Positions 1-8,265 of a stretch of DNA of 10,237 nucleotides are shown one piece after another. The stretch covers positions 1 to 10,237 of the forward strand of contig JAXIUW010216951.1 of the NCBI GenBank assembly GCA_035591015.1. Reading direction: 5' to 3'. The stretch comes from Cephalothrix simula (lineage: Eukaryota; Nemertea; Palaeonemertea; Archinemertea; Cephalotrichidae). How positions within the stretch are numbered: the stretch's first letter is position 1; the number at the start of each line of letters is the position of its first letter. The position numbers were made by a program, and so were the translations under genes. Under the pieces are notes generated by a model. It saw only the letters and a list, made by a program, of their open reading frames with translations, was not told the origin of the DNA and did not search any database.

Positions 1-307
1 AATTCTTTAGGGACAACCCCCACTCAAATATAGTTTTTTACATTCCCAAAGGTCTAAACTTTCGATTGACATGAAATTTTTTGTTCCCCCTCCCCTTGAT
101 TATGACAATAAGCATCGTAGACCCTAATGGGAATCCATATGCTGGCGAATTAGTAGTCTTACACCACTTGATTTATATGTGCCGACTGGTCGGTGGTAAT
201 GGGATACATTTTTTGATACACCCTGTTCAGGTTATATACAAAATATTGTATTAAGTTCGTAGATGAAGGTATATATTCCATAACTTGGACTTCCGGTTTC
301 TTTGTAG
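1..307 (+). other. 3' end of an upstream intron inside Ig2
   Basis: AT-rich intronic sequence ending in the acceptor cttccggtttctttgtag. It is phase 1, because the following exon opens with two bases of a split codon. It contains a short C-rich run (gttccccctcccc, about 82-97) and no coding signal. The preceding exon, with the N-terminal half of Ig2, is outside the window. Confidence 0.88.
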
Positions 308-418
308 GTTCCTTGCAAATCGAACGTGCCCAAGAATCTGATGAAGGCAAATATGAATGTGTTGCTGAAAACAATATTGGTACAACTTACTCGTTTCCTG
401 CTAGTGTGTATGTACGAG
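308..418 (+). CDS. Lar: Coding exon: C-terminal part of Ig domain 2 of a LAR-type receptor phosphatase
   Basis: The exon is 111 nt and phase 1 at both ends. It starts after the acceptor tttctttgtag and ends at CGAG before the donor gtacgt. It has 36 complete codons plus three bases of split codons. The peptide begins [20 protein letters not shown] and ends ASVYVR. The D-E-G-K-Y-E-C run is the classic F-strand motif of an I-set Ig domain; the cysteine at 358-360 should pair with a B-strand cysteine encoded upstream, outside the window. NNIGT followed by the ASVYV G-strand matches the Ig2 end of LAR-family members. The last base G joins TT of the next exon to give Val, so the protein runs VYVR-V-RRVPP with no linker insert. 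That is how I recall fly Lar, and unlike the meB-containing vertebrate form. Ig1 and Ig2 are the heparan-sulfate and ligand-binding end of the receptor. Confidence 0.93.
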
Positions 419-612
419 GTACGTATTAGAGAAATAATAATAACGTTAAAATTTGCTGTATTTGGTTAATTTGATTTTGGAAATATGTGTTCTAAATGTT
501 GTATATGTGTTGAGAAATTTAGATGTAGGCACATTTCAAGTCTCCAGACTAAAGTTGTTTACTTAATTACTTACGCCAACTCTTTTAGAAGTAACTATAG
601 CAACATTATGTT

Positions 613-876
613 TTTTTTGATGAAAATATGCTAAATAACTTCGCCGAGGAATGTAGTTAATTTAGATCTTGATGACTTGATTTGTGATACACTGCTCATC
701 ACGCATGTTTCTTGAGGTATATAGAAACTGCTTCGATCACTAGTTAAGGTATAGATTTTGTCATAATCAATGTTGCCTGGGGATAAATAGAAATATGATC
801 CCTGATCCAATTATTATTTCGTTAAAACCGTCAATTTAAATCTATAACTATTTTTGATGAAAATGAGAAATAACTT
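613..876. repeat. Imperfect direct repeat pair of about 26 bp
   Basis: The pattern T-run, GATGAAAAT, short variable gap, AAATAACTT occurs at 613-641 and again at 851-876. Flanks do not match, so this is either an old duplication remnant or chance in AT-rich sequence. Confidence 0.35.
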
Positions 877-2517
877 ATAGACTGCCTACATCGAACCTAT
901 ACCCTATAAATCGATTAATCATATTTCTTAACAAATGTAGATCATTGTAATATAGAAGGATTGTTACAATTTTTTTCTGATGGTTAGATGATTGTGAAAA
1001 AACCGCATCGACTAATTTTGAAAAAAAATCATTTCACAAAACATCAAATGTATACCTTATTCAAAGAATCTAAACTTCGTAGGGATCTTGTGTACACCAC
1101 AGGCTCTAATCCGTTGTTAAAATTCCATTCATTAGTATATCTCGTCGATAATGTTTCCCCATTACACCCCTATTTTTCGGTTTTAAAAAGCCCAACGCGT
1201 CTTTTTGTTACGTTCATTTCTGCACGTTTACTCAGTAAAAACTGTCCTGTTTCAATATTAAAACTCTCATATTTTTCTTCGATCACAACTTTCCAAATAT
1301 TTCAAAGCCATTTGGCAATTAATTCACGCCAACAAAACCGTATTAACAATATTACACTGTCATTTCCTTGATCTACCAAAATATTTATTACATTAATGAC
1401 ATTTGTAATTCTTAAACTTATCACTTCTTTCTTCGCTGAAAACCGTTTCTAAGATATTGGATCTTTCTCTGGCACACGTTTTGGGACGTCTACCCCTTCG
1501 GGAAAACTTAATTTCTTGGGTTCTTACGCTCTGTCACATTACAATTGTCAATGGGAGAATTTATACCGATCTAAAAACCCAGGAGGCCCGTTCCCTTTCC
1601 CGTATATGTGGGGAAAATTAAAATCCATCCATCTTTTTCGAAACTTATTAATGTGCGAAAGGCTAGGTATGAATAAAACAAAGTATTGATTAGAATATTT
1701 TAAAACTAGTATTACAAGTTTTAATACTGTGCATCATTCTATTTAAGAATTATATTTTATTCAATTAAAAAAGAAATTTAATATTTGAAGAAGTAGTTTG
1801 TGTCATATCTGAAAACTCCATATAAGTACGGTATTTAGAGATAATACATTGATTTTATACTCAATTTTCTACCTACACACCTAGGTTGTGTAAAATCAAT
1901 TTGTGTCATAATGGCATATCTAAAAACTAGGTCTGTTACATTGATTGTGAAAAATCAAGTCCTTTACAACTTCGTGGTTTTTTGTAAAAATGAAAAAATA
2001 CCGTTGTGGTACAATCTGGTTTCTGGTAATGACAGATACATATTTTGTCAATATTTTATTCCGAAATGATGATGATAACAACTAGTGAAAGTATCAAGGG
2101 GTTTTCTTTATGTATTTGAAAAAATCATAAAAAACATAAACAGAATGAGAATACAAAAACACAAAGAGAAACTGTTTATTCTTAATAACACAAAAGCTGG
2201 GAACGATTTTTGAAAAAAAATATTCCAAACACATGGCTAATGTTACCAAGTTTTGCATGACAGTAAATTATTACGCGACACGGAATGAAATGTGCACAAA
2301 AAATATTTAATATGGAATTATTTAATAACGTGTCCTATTTCACTCTTTCTCTGGAATGCAAAATGTTTCTAATGCATATAAAATAATGCTTGGTTGATAT
2401 CATAAGCTATATTTACGCACCTTGCAAACACTGTCGGTTACAGAAGAGATTCTGCTCTATCTGTATTTTCTTATTGTGTCCTTAGTCTTATCTGTTCATT
2501 GCTTTTTCACTTTCTAG

Positions 2518-2556
2518 ACCCAAAAGAATTTGAAACTTTCAGGAAATTTATCGAAG
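2518..2556 (+). other. Candidate 39-nt cassette mini-exon at the meB position (Ig2–Ig3 linker)
   Basis: A pyrimidine-rich acceptor (gctttttcactttctag) ends at 2517, and a good donor (GAAG then gtaaat) starts at 2557. The 39 nt between are divisible by three and fit the phase 1 boundaries on both sides. Spliced in, the protein would gain 13 residues, DPKEFETFRKFIE, between VYVR and VRRVPP, keeping the Val codon. The insert is short, charged and without a stop, as expected for a linker. Vertebrate LAR receptors have the short meB insert (ELRE-type) at exactly this place, where it tunes ligand choice. The acceptor, donor, frame and location are seen; its use as an exon is inferred. Pseudo-exons of this quality also occur by chance in 5 kb of intron. 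Confidence 0.4.
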
Positions 2557-4073
2557 GTAAATTAGAGGTAGCAAGAGTTTGCTAAGAAAACCCGTTTGAC
2601 GACTTACCCCCAGTTTGACCAAAATAACAACAAATTAAAAGAGCATGAGGCATGTCAATGTAGCTAATAATTTTGAATTTCAGAACCGAGTAGTTGACTG
2701 TTCCAAGGTATACAGCATTTTGCTAGTCACAAATGCTGCTTATGTTTTTATATGACCTTGTTGATAAATTCTGCTTTTAGAATCGTGTACTTTGTTTTTG
2801 AGATTAATGAATATGATAAAAAATCAATATATTCCTTTTTTCGGATAAAATGTGAATAACTTCATTGTAATTCCAAGACGTTTACTTCTATGGCAATTAT
2901 ATTATTACATGTATAACATAGGTTTCATCTCATATGTCTGTTTACTAGTATTTCGTACCGAAGAAAGTTATTTTCACTATTATGTGCCCAGCTAAATCTC
3001 ATGTTCACTGTGGCAAAGCAATCAATTGTATGAGGTTTATATTAGTTTGCATGGATTATTGCCATGGTTGTGGTGTGATTTTGTCTTTTTAGTTGTACCC
3101 AGTTTGACCTCTGCATGTATCAAACTTAGGATTCCTTCTGTGATAGACAAAACTGTTCTCCTAGTGAGAAGATTAATTATTGTAGAATTCCCTACCGTAG
3201 TAAAAAGTAATGAAAAAGCATGCTATTTTAGAGAGTTTTTTTCAGTTTAATATTTTGTGTTTTAGCACTAATTTGGAATAGTACAAGTCGAACAATATGC
3301 AGTTGTAGGAATCTCATTGGCCGTTATTAGGTCATTACTTCTACATAGCCAATAACTGAAACATTTTTAGACAATTTCTTGATAATTCGTCAAACTGTAC
3401 ACGATGTTGACGATTGTCTTTGGAAATGAGCTCTATCTTTAGTGATAAAAATGTCATTAAAGCCCTGTCATCGGAACTTAGCAAGCATTCTGAAAAATGG
3501 CCAATAACACATCTCTAAATTGCTTTTACATTCCAAATACCCTGTATCCTATCATAAAATGGTATTGGTGAATTGCATCGTTAAACTCCAGAGTTTAAGG
3601 CAAGAACGCGTTTTAAGGACTGATTAACGACCTGAATTCTCTCTGGGAATACTTTTTAAAATTGTTCATTTTCTTCTCTTAAATGATTAAAATCAAGATA
3701 GATCCTTCTTCGTTGGGTTTGACGCGTAGTTAACCTTATAACCTTAAGTTTAATGGTATGACATCTATCTTATCTGCGCCTAACGCTATAGGCCTACGTA
3801 AAATTATTTTCTTACTATACCACACTCACAGCATTATTGCCAGTATGCCATGCATAAAAAAGCACAAATTAGTGCTTTTAAAAAAAGATGGAATTAGTTC
3901 ATTTGATGGCGTCGCTTTAGTCAATTTTTTATTTAAAATCAAATTTAATTTATGAAGAATTTATTTTATATATGGCTCACTATACTGTCATGAAATATTT
4001 AATTAGTTTTTCCCTCATCCCATTGCCCTTGAAAGTAGCTAGTTAAAATATTAGATTAGACAGCATGTTATAG

Positions 4074-4103
4074 GCATTTATTTTATGATAAAATCATAAA
4101 TGC
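4074..4103. repeat. Nested AT-rich inverted repeats
   Basis: Two overlapping 8-bp pairings are possible: GCATTTAT (4074-4081) with ATAAATGC (4096-4103), and TTTATGAT (4082-4089) with ATCATAAA (4093-4100). They are mutually exclusive as hairpins. Low complexity makes chance origin plausible. Confidence 0.5.
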
Positions 4104-5205
4104 ATTAATTTTGCTAATTTTCATAATTCTGCGTATTTCCTACAATAACCCCATGAAAGCATCACCGAGTTGATCACCATTTACTATCAATTTTTGATGC
4201 GCTTTCAACTAATTTGATCACATTAGCATAATGAATATTGTGAATTTTACTAATAAATTCTAATGATGCAGTTCAGATATCACCTACTTCCCCTGATTAA
4301 TTCCGCGAATTGAACCTTTTGCCGTTTACCCTTAAAGAAATTTTATTCTGCTTTTAGCTGTTAAGGTTAAAGAGCGCCGTTTTTGGAGGAAGAAAAAAAA
4401 TTCAAGAAAACAGGAGGCATATTGTGGGTTTTGCCTTGCAAATAAAATTATTCCAGTAGAAAGTTTACCGAATTTACCCCACCCATTTTAGAGCTCCAGT
4501 ATACCCCATGTCGGTCTGTAAATCAGTTTCAAACCATGAGTTTTTTGTCTAAACGTTTGCATGATTAATTCCTTGTTACATGTATAATTTGCAAGTATTA
4601 TAAATCAGTTAGAGAAAAATTAATTGGTTTAATGATATGCCTTAAAATAATGTTAACGCCCTTGAAATTCTTCGGAATTATCTTTCAGCGGCAAATATAT
4701 AAACAAATAAAAAAACTAATTATTTTTGTTCTGTCACGAATGAATTGTTATTTAAATATTGCAAAACAATCAAAACCAATATCTCCAAGTTATTGGTGGT
4801 TTATACTGTCTCAATGTCAATACATAGAGAATTATTTCATGTCTATTAACTCCGATTCTTGTTGGCGTTTTTATGATACCCACCATTTTCTTCTATATTC
4901 GCATGACTATGGCCATTAGCGACATGTTCTTCAGCATATTTGTAGATTTTATTGAAGAAATAATTTTTTGTTATGTTGTTTGCCTGCCTCAGGCTTAGCT
5001 TGACTTTAATTTATTGTTTTACCATTTCCTAGGATTGCGGGAAAAGCTTGCTTTTGTCTAAAAGGTTTTTGTTATTTGTTAAAAACTGAATAGAACAGAA
5101 AATGTGAAACTCAAATCACCAAAAGACATTTTATTTTAATGTACATTTTATTTCTTCCCTAAGCTATTTTATTCCTTTTCATTTTCGCCATTTACAGTTA
5201 CCTTT

Positions 5206-5265
5206 ACAAAAAATTTTTTCCTTGTCGCAAAAACATTTTTCTTGTTAAAATTTTTTCCTAGTCAC
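5206..5265. repeat. Three-copy degenerate A/T tandem repeat (about 20 bp unit)
   Basis: Successive copies at 5206-5227, 5228-5246 and 5247-5265 each consist of an A run, a T run and a tail of the cTTGTC / cTAGTC kind. Copies differ by small indels and substitutions. They lie about 380 bp upstream of the Ig3 acceptor. Confidence 0.6.
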
Positions 5266-5382
5266 CATTTCTACGTATTTTAAGGTGTAACTTTAATGGG
5301 CTAATGTAAAATATCACCAGAGAGTAAACACTTTCTGTTCACTAGTCCATCCATTGGAAAAGATAAAATTCAATAGAGCTGG

Positions 5383-5406
5383 GATGATGATGATGATGAT
5401 GCTGAT
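5383..5406. repeat. GAT trinucleotide microsatellite
   Basis: Six uninterrupted GAT units (5383-5400) are followed by GCT GAT. It lies 240 bp upstream of the Ig3 exon, in intron, and is likely length-polymorphic. Confidence 0.9.
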
Positions 5407-5643
5407 GCTTTAATGTCTTTCCTGTTGACCATTTATATTTTATTATTCTAATGGCGTCCCATTTATCTAAAGATCATTCTTTGATCTAACGTCGACTACG
5501 CCTTGTGCCTTTGAGTTTACTGGTCCGTTACTGGACATCGATTTTACGACATATCATGACATCCTTTGGGACTGAAGTCATAATCTAGTCGATTTTGAAA
5601 CTTACCTCGTTAATGTGCTAATATTTATCTTTCCTTTTTTCAG

Positions 5644-5913
5644 TTCGCCGTGTTCCACCTCATTTTTCAATCCCGCCAGAGGACCAAGAAGTATTACCAG
5701 GCGGGTCTGTCAATTTAACATGCGTCGCTGTTGGATCGCCCATGCCTTATGTCAAATGGCAAAAAGGCCCCCAAGAGTTAACCCCAGAAGAAAATATTCC
5801 GATTGGAAAAAATGTCCTGATGCTGACAAATGTACGTGAATCAGCCAACTATACTTGTGTTGCATCGTCTGATCTTGGTAATATTGAGACTACTGTGCAA
5901 GTTCGAGTAAAGG
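5644..5913 (+). CDS. Lar: Coding exon: complete Ig domain 3 of a LAR-type receptor phosphatase
   Basis: The exon is 270 nt, phase 1 at both ends, after the pyrimidine-rich acceptor atctttccttttttcag and before a consensus donor gtaagc. A split Val codon (G plus TT) opens it, followed by 89 codons beginning [20 protein letters not shown] and ending VQVRVK. It encodes a whole Ig domain: B-strand Cys in VNLTC (5721-5723), core Trp in YVKWQK (5757-5759) and F-strand Cys in NYTC (5856-5858). The usual D-x-G-x-Y-x-C motif is replaced by ESANYTC, which is characteristic of the LAR-family third Ig domain and argues strongly for the assignment. [12 protein letters not shown] and GSPMP are further family matches. 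NLT and NYT are potential N-glycosylation sites. Reading past the donor adds only KHGI before a stop at 5928-5930, so splicing here is needed to continue the protein. Confidence 0.97.
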
Positions 5914-6216
5914 GTAAGCATGGTATTTAAGCGCTTCTGTTGTAAAGTTTGAAGCTATGTCAGTCGGTGGGTTAAAAGATATACTAATGTCCCGTAAATG
6001 TGGAAATATAATGTTCTCCTAAAAACACATGTCCTGTATTCTAACATTAGAACATTGTTGTCCAAATTAATTTAGATACACAGTTGTGAATTATGACTGA
6101 CGATGCACAAAAAAATTTATGAATCTGATGACTGAATTTTATTTATATATTTAATCATTATATCCTAAAGCATTGCTTCAACCATAACCCTGCTTATTTC
6201 ACGAGTTCATTTTCAG

Positions 6217-6285
6217 GATTTTTTGACCACCATCAGGCTTTCACTAATGTTCAAACCTGGGTTCATTTATACCTTGGCATCATAG
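6217..6285 (+). other. Possible 69-nt cassette exon between Ig3 and FN3-1
   Basis: The acceptor gttcattttcag ends at 6216 and the donor ATAG then gtaaag starts at 6286. The 69 nt fit phase 1 to phase 1 with no stop and would insert 23 residues beginning GFFDHHQAFT. The insert is rather hydrophobic and aromatic and does not resemble an LAR linker I recognise, so a chance pseudo-exon is at least as likely. No family mini-exon is known to me at this site. Confidence 0.2.
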
Positions 6286-6525
6286 GTAAAGTTTGTTCTT
6301 TTAGCCACTTTTTCTTAGATCACTTTAAGGAAATCATATTCATAGAGATTGACCAGTTTTGTGCATTAGTTGAAAGCAGGTTTTAAAAATCACCAGTTTT
6401 GAATTTTTGAAACCACCATAGTTTTGACACATAAATCATTTTCATTGTTTGGTCCTAGATACACATGTGCGCGGATTTATTACCTTACTTCAACTGTTCA
6501 AAGCCGAACTATATATCATAGCTCG

Positions 6526-6552
6526 GGCTCACTAGTGCCGTTTCAGTGAGCC
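6526..6552. repeat. Hairpin with 8-bp arms
   Basis: GGCTCACT (6526-6533) and AGTGAGCC (6545-6552) are perfect reverse complements with an 11-nt loop. The stem is relatively GC-rich for this intron. No known element was recognised. Confidence 0.6.
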
Positions 6553-7294
6553 TTCTTAGGTGCTATTCAAAAATGTCATATACATGTACATCCCCCGACA
6601 TAAGTGTGCTCGGAGCAGATCACATAACTTAATGATCGAGTGTTATGGCTTCAAATTTTGCATGATATATTGACTTTCCTAAGGTGAAGGCGGTTGTGGG
6701 GGTTTCAGAACAATTTTACTTGTCGGTTGCAACCATAAATTCGATTTAGTAGATCGATGTCATGTAAAATGTAAGCTCGAGAGCAATAGACAGTATACAG
6801 TATATTTGTGCGCCGTCATTTTTACGAGAAACTACTGTATTATCATATTTTAAAACTTTATGCTTTTAAACAAACTGTTTGTACTTATTAAGATATCCAG
6901 AAGGGTATGTAATTACTTTCTAAAATAAAATTAGTCCAAGACGTTCTGTTAAAATAGAAATGGGAGCCCACAGTTCGGGGAGGGAGAGGGGGAACCAGAA
7001 ATTACTCTAGTGTATCTTTATAAGCTTGGGTCAAAATAATTTTTAGTAAAATTCAAAATCTCGTTCACAAAACTGACATAACGTCGTGGACCTATTTATA
7101 TATAGACCTAGACGACACGACAGACTCTAGTTATACCACATTTTATTATATTAAACGTTAGTCAAAACTTTTTTGTTAAAATTATTTTTTGAAAGTCAAA
7201 TCTTTAAAAAAAATCCAGAGCACATGTGTGGCCAAAATTGATCATTAAATTGTTTGCTCCAATAGCACGATATATATGTATTTAACCAAATTGT

Positions 7295-7354
7295 ATGTAG
7301 CGACATCTACTTCCGGCGTTTAGTACTATCTCTTGTTTTAAGATGTCGCTACAT
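7295..7354. repeat. Perfect 14-bp inverted repeat with 32-nt spacer
   Basis: ATGTAGCGACATCT at 7295-7308 is the exact reverse complement of AGATGTCGCTACAT at 7341-7354. The spacer 7309-7340 has no obvious pairing. The arms are more GC-balanced than the flanking intron. It could be a short MITE-like element, a structured intronic RNA or a paired protein-binding site. No clear target-site duplication was seen next to the arms. Confidence 0.8.
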
Positions 7355-7487
7355 GAGTTGCGGATACACTGCGCTAAAATCTAACAAATCTCCACGGTGG
7401 TTTGGTAATGGTGAGAAAACGAAAAATTTTGCTGAACATTTTGGAAAGCGGCTAATCGTCTTCGCCTCATCCTCTTTCTTTATCTAG

Positions 7488-7775
7488 CACTACCAAAGCC
7501 GCCTGTCAATCTCGTTGCTTCTGATATTACTTCAACGTCAGTAAAACTGAGTTGGAGCCCTGGACACACTGAACCTATTGACTCTTATATTATCCAATAC
7601 AAGCCCAAGTTTCGAGAAGGGGCTGAATACAGACAGCTCACTGATGTGCATGAAACTGAAAAAATGGTAGATCGATTGGAGGCCTCAACTTTGTATGTGT
7701 TTCGGGTTCTGGCTGTTAATAATATTGGATCCGGACCACCTAGCCCTAGCGTTGAAGTTACTACTGGAGAATTGC
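7488..7775 (+). CDS. Lar: Coding exon: fibronectin type III domain 1 of a LAR-type receptor phosphatase
   Basis: The exon is 288 nt after the acceptor cctctttctttatctag. A split Ala codon (G plus CA) gives ALPKPPVNLVASDI, matching the ALPKPP / SLPTAP type start of FN3-1 in the family. Of its 95 codons, the core FN3 residues are visible: Trp in KLSW (7553-7555), SYIIQYKPK, the L...LYVFRVLAVNNIG stretch with the conserved Tyr/Phe, and GSGPPSPSVEVTT. The 3' boundary is inferred, not obvious. The only GT that keeps the frame with the next exon is at 7776-7777, ending the exon ...GEL plus one base C, which completes Pro with CT of exon 9491. This donor (TTGC, then GTTAGT) is weak at -1, -2 and +3. 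Without splicing, translation would end GELR and stop at TAG 7778-7780. FN3-1 to FN3-3 of the family contribute to ligand binding and spacing from the membrane. Confidence 0.94.
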
Positions 7776-7781
7776 GTTAGT
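7772..7781 (+). promoter_or_regulatory. Weak 5' splice site with an adjacent stop codon
   Basis: The donor after TTGC is GTTAGT: T at +3 instead of a purine, C at -1 instead of G. It is the only frame-preserving GT near the end of FN3-1. TAG at 7778-7780 overlaps the donor and is in frame, so failure to splice gives a protein ending GELR just after FN3-1. A weak site of this kind could depend on enhancers such as the UGCAUG cluster about 430 nt downstream. Confidence 0.6.
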
Positions 7782-8201
7782 ACTCTGTCTGTCTTCTTTC
7801 ACTCCTCTTAAAGCTTTACCTGTCCTGAAGTCCTGCACGCTTGCCGGCACCCTCCCGACCTCATGTTCCCTTACTAACTCAAAAATAGAGGAGGTTTGGG
7901 TTTGTAGAGTAAACCGTTACTTGTCGTGAAACATAATTGGCACGATAAGGCATAACACTTCCCATTGTTGTAGTTCATAACGTAAATTTGGTCTTGGAAT
8001 AATCATTCTTTTAAATGACATCTCGGGTAGACACTACTTAGATTTAGATGTAGTCGATTTTCGAGGCAGAATTTTTCTATACACTTAAAAAAATCAAACC
8101 TCAGATCTCCTCAATACCTCTTCCTGTTGGGCGAAGGCAAAAGAATGCGGAGTCAACTCTTATGCGCTGCGGTTTGATTTTGTTCCTTCCTTCCAGATGA
8201 T

Positions 8202-8239
8202 TGCATGTGCATGTTGTGAAATGCATGTTGTTTTGCATG
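8202..8239 (+). promoter_or_regulatory. Cluster of four UGCAUG (Rbfox-type) elements
   Basis: TGCATG occurs at 8202-8207, 8208-8213, 8222-8227 and 8234-8239, on the transcribed strand. UGCAUG is the established binding motif of Rbfox/Fox-1 splicing factors, which act in neurons and muscle and usually promote inclusion of the upstream exon when bound downstream of it. The cluster lies 427 nt after the weak FN3-1 donor. Only about five other copies were found in the whole window. Partly repetitive sequence (GCATGTTGT occurs twice) suggests local duplication. Function is inferred. Confidence 0.5.
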
Positions 8240-8240
8240 G

Positions 8241-8265
8241 TATATATATTTACATGTATATATAT
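8241..8265. repeat. TA-rich inverted repeat
   Basis: TATATATAT at 8241-8249 and again at 8257-8265 flank the 7-nt spacer ttacatg. Each arm is self-complementary, and the two can also pair with each other. It directly follows the UGCAUG cluster, so it could shape RNA structure there, or simply be a short TA microsatellite. Confidence 0.65.

Larger units (their letters stand above)
419..5643 (+). other. Long intron between Ig2 and Ig3 (5,225 bp, phase 1)
   Basis: Bounded by the donor gtacgt at 419 and the acceptor tttccttttttcag at 5630-5643. It is strongly AT-rich with many A and T runs. The open frames in it (988-1371, 3026-3250, 3758-3955, 4632-4919) show no recognisable protein family and look like chance. 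It holds a candidate 39-nt cassette exon (2518-2556), an AT-rich nested palindrome (4074-4103), a three-copy degenerate A/T tandem repeat (5206-5265), a GAT microsatellite (5383-5406) and an imperfect direct repeat (613-641 and 851-876). Isolated TGCATG motifs occur at 2254, 3048, 3112 and 4558. I see no transposase or reverse transcriptase remnants. In this family the corresponding intron is where the meB mini-exon lies in vertebrates. Confidence 0.9.
5914..7487 (+). other. Intron between Ig3 and FN3-1 (1,574 bp, phase 1)
   Basis: Starts with a consensus gtaagc donor and ends at a pyrimidine-rich acceptor tctttatctag. It contains a possible 69-nt phase-compatible cassette (6217-6285), an 8-bp-arm hairpin (6526-6552), a 10-bp palindrome GGTTGCAACC (6725-6734) and the perfect 14-bp inverted repeat at 7295-7354. 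A G-rich stretch near 6975-6995 is followed by AT-rich sequence. No coding gene is visible. Confidence 0.9.

Noticed and set aside
159-374. 71-codon open frame on the - strand
   Set aside because: It is antisense to the Ig2 exon and its acceptor; the sense strand there carries a clear family match.
988-1371. 127-codon open frame on the + strand
   Set aside because: It lies deep in the Ig2–Ig3 intron, has composition typical of AT-rich intron, shows no domain or repeat I recognise, and has no matching splice context. It is best explained as chance.
1875-1891. Near-palindrome around CCTAGG
   Set aside because: It is imperfect (one base off centre) and short; no associated element was seen.
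1797-1955. Apparent duplicated stretch with ttgtgtcat ... aaaact ... tacattgatt in both parts
   Set aside because: The match needs several large gaps and could arise from AT-rich composition.
2684-2707. 24-nt pseudo-exon (gaatttcag ... CCAAG/gtatac) near the candidate mini-exon
   Set aside because: Its length is a multiple of three, but in the required phase 1 frame it contains TGA, so it cannot be a simple coding cassette.
3026-4919. Open frames at 3026-3250, 3758-3955 and 4632-4919
   Set aside because: They are intronic, short and hydrophobic from AT-rich codons, with no family resemblance and no splice signals that would tie them to the gene.
5615-5839. 74-codon open frame overlapping Ig3
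   Set aside because: It is a shadow in another frame of the Ig3 exon; the true frame has the Ig cysteines and tryptophan.
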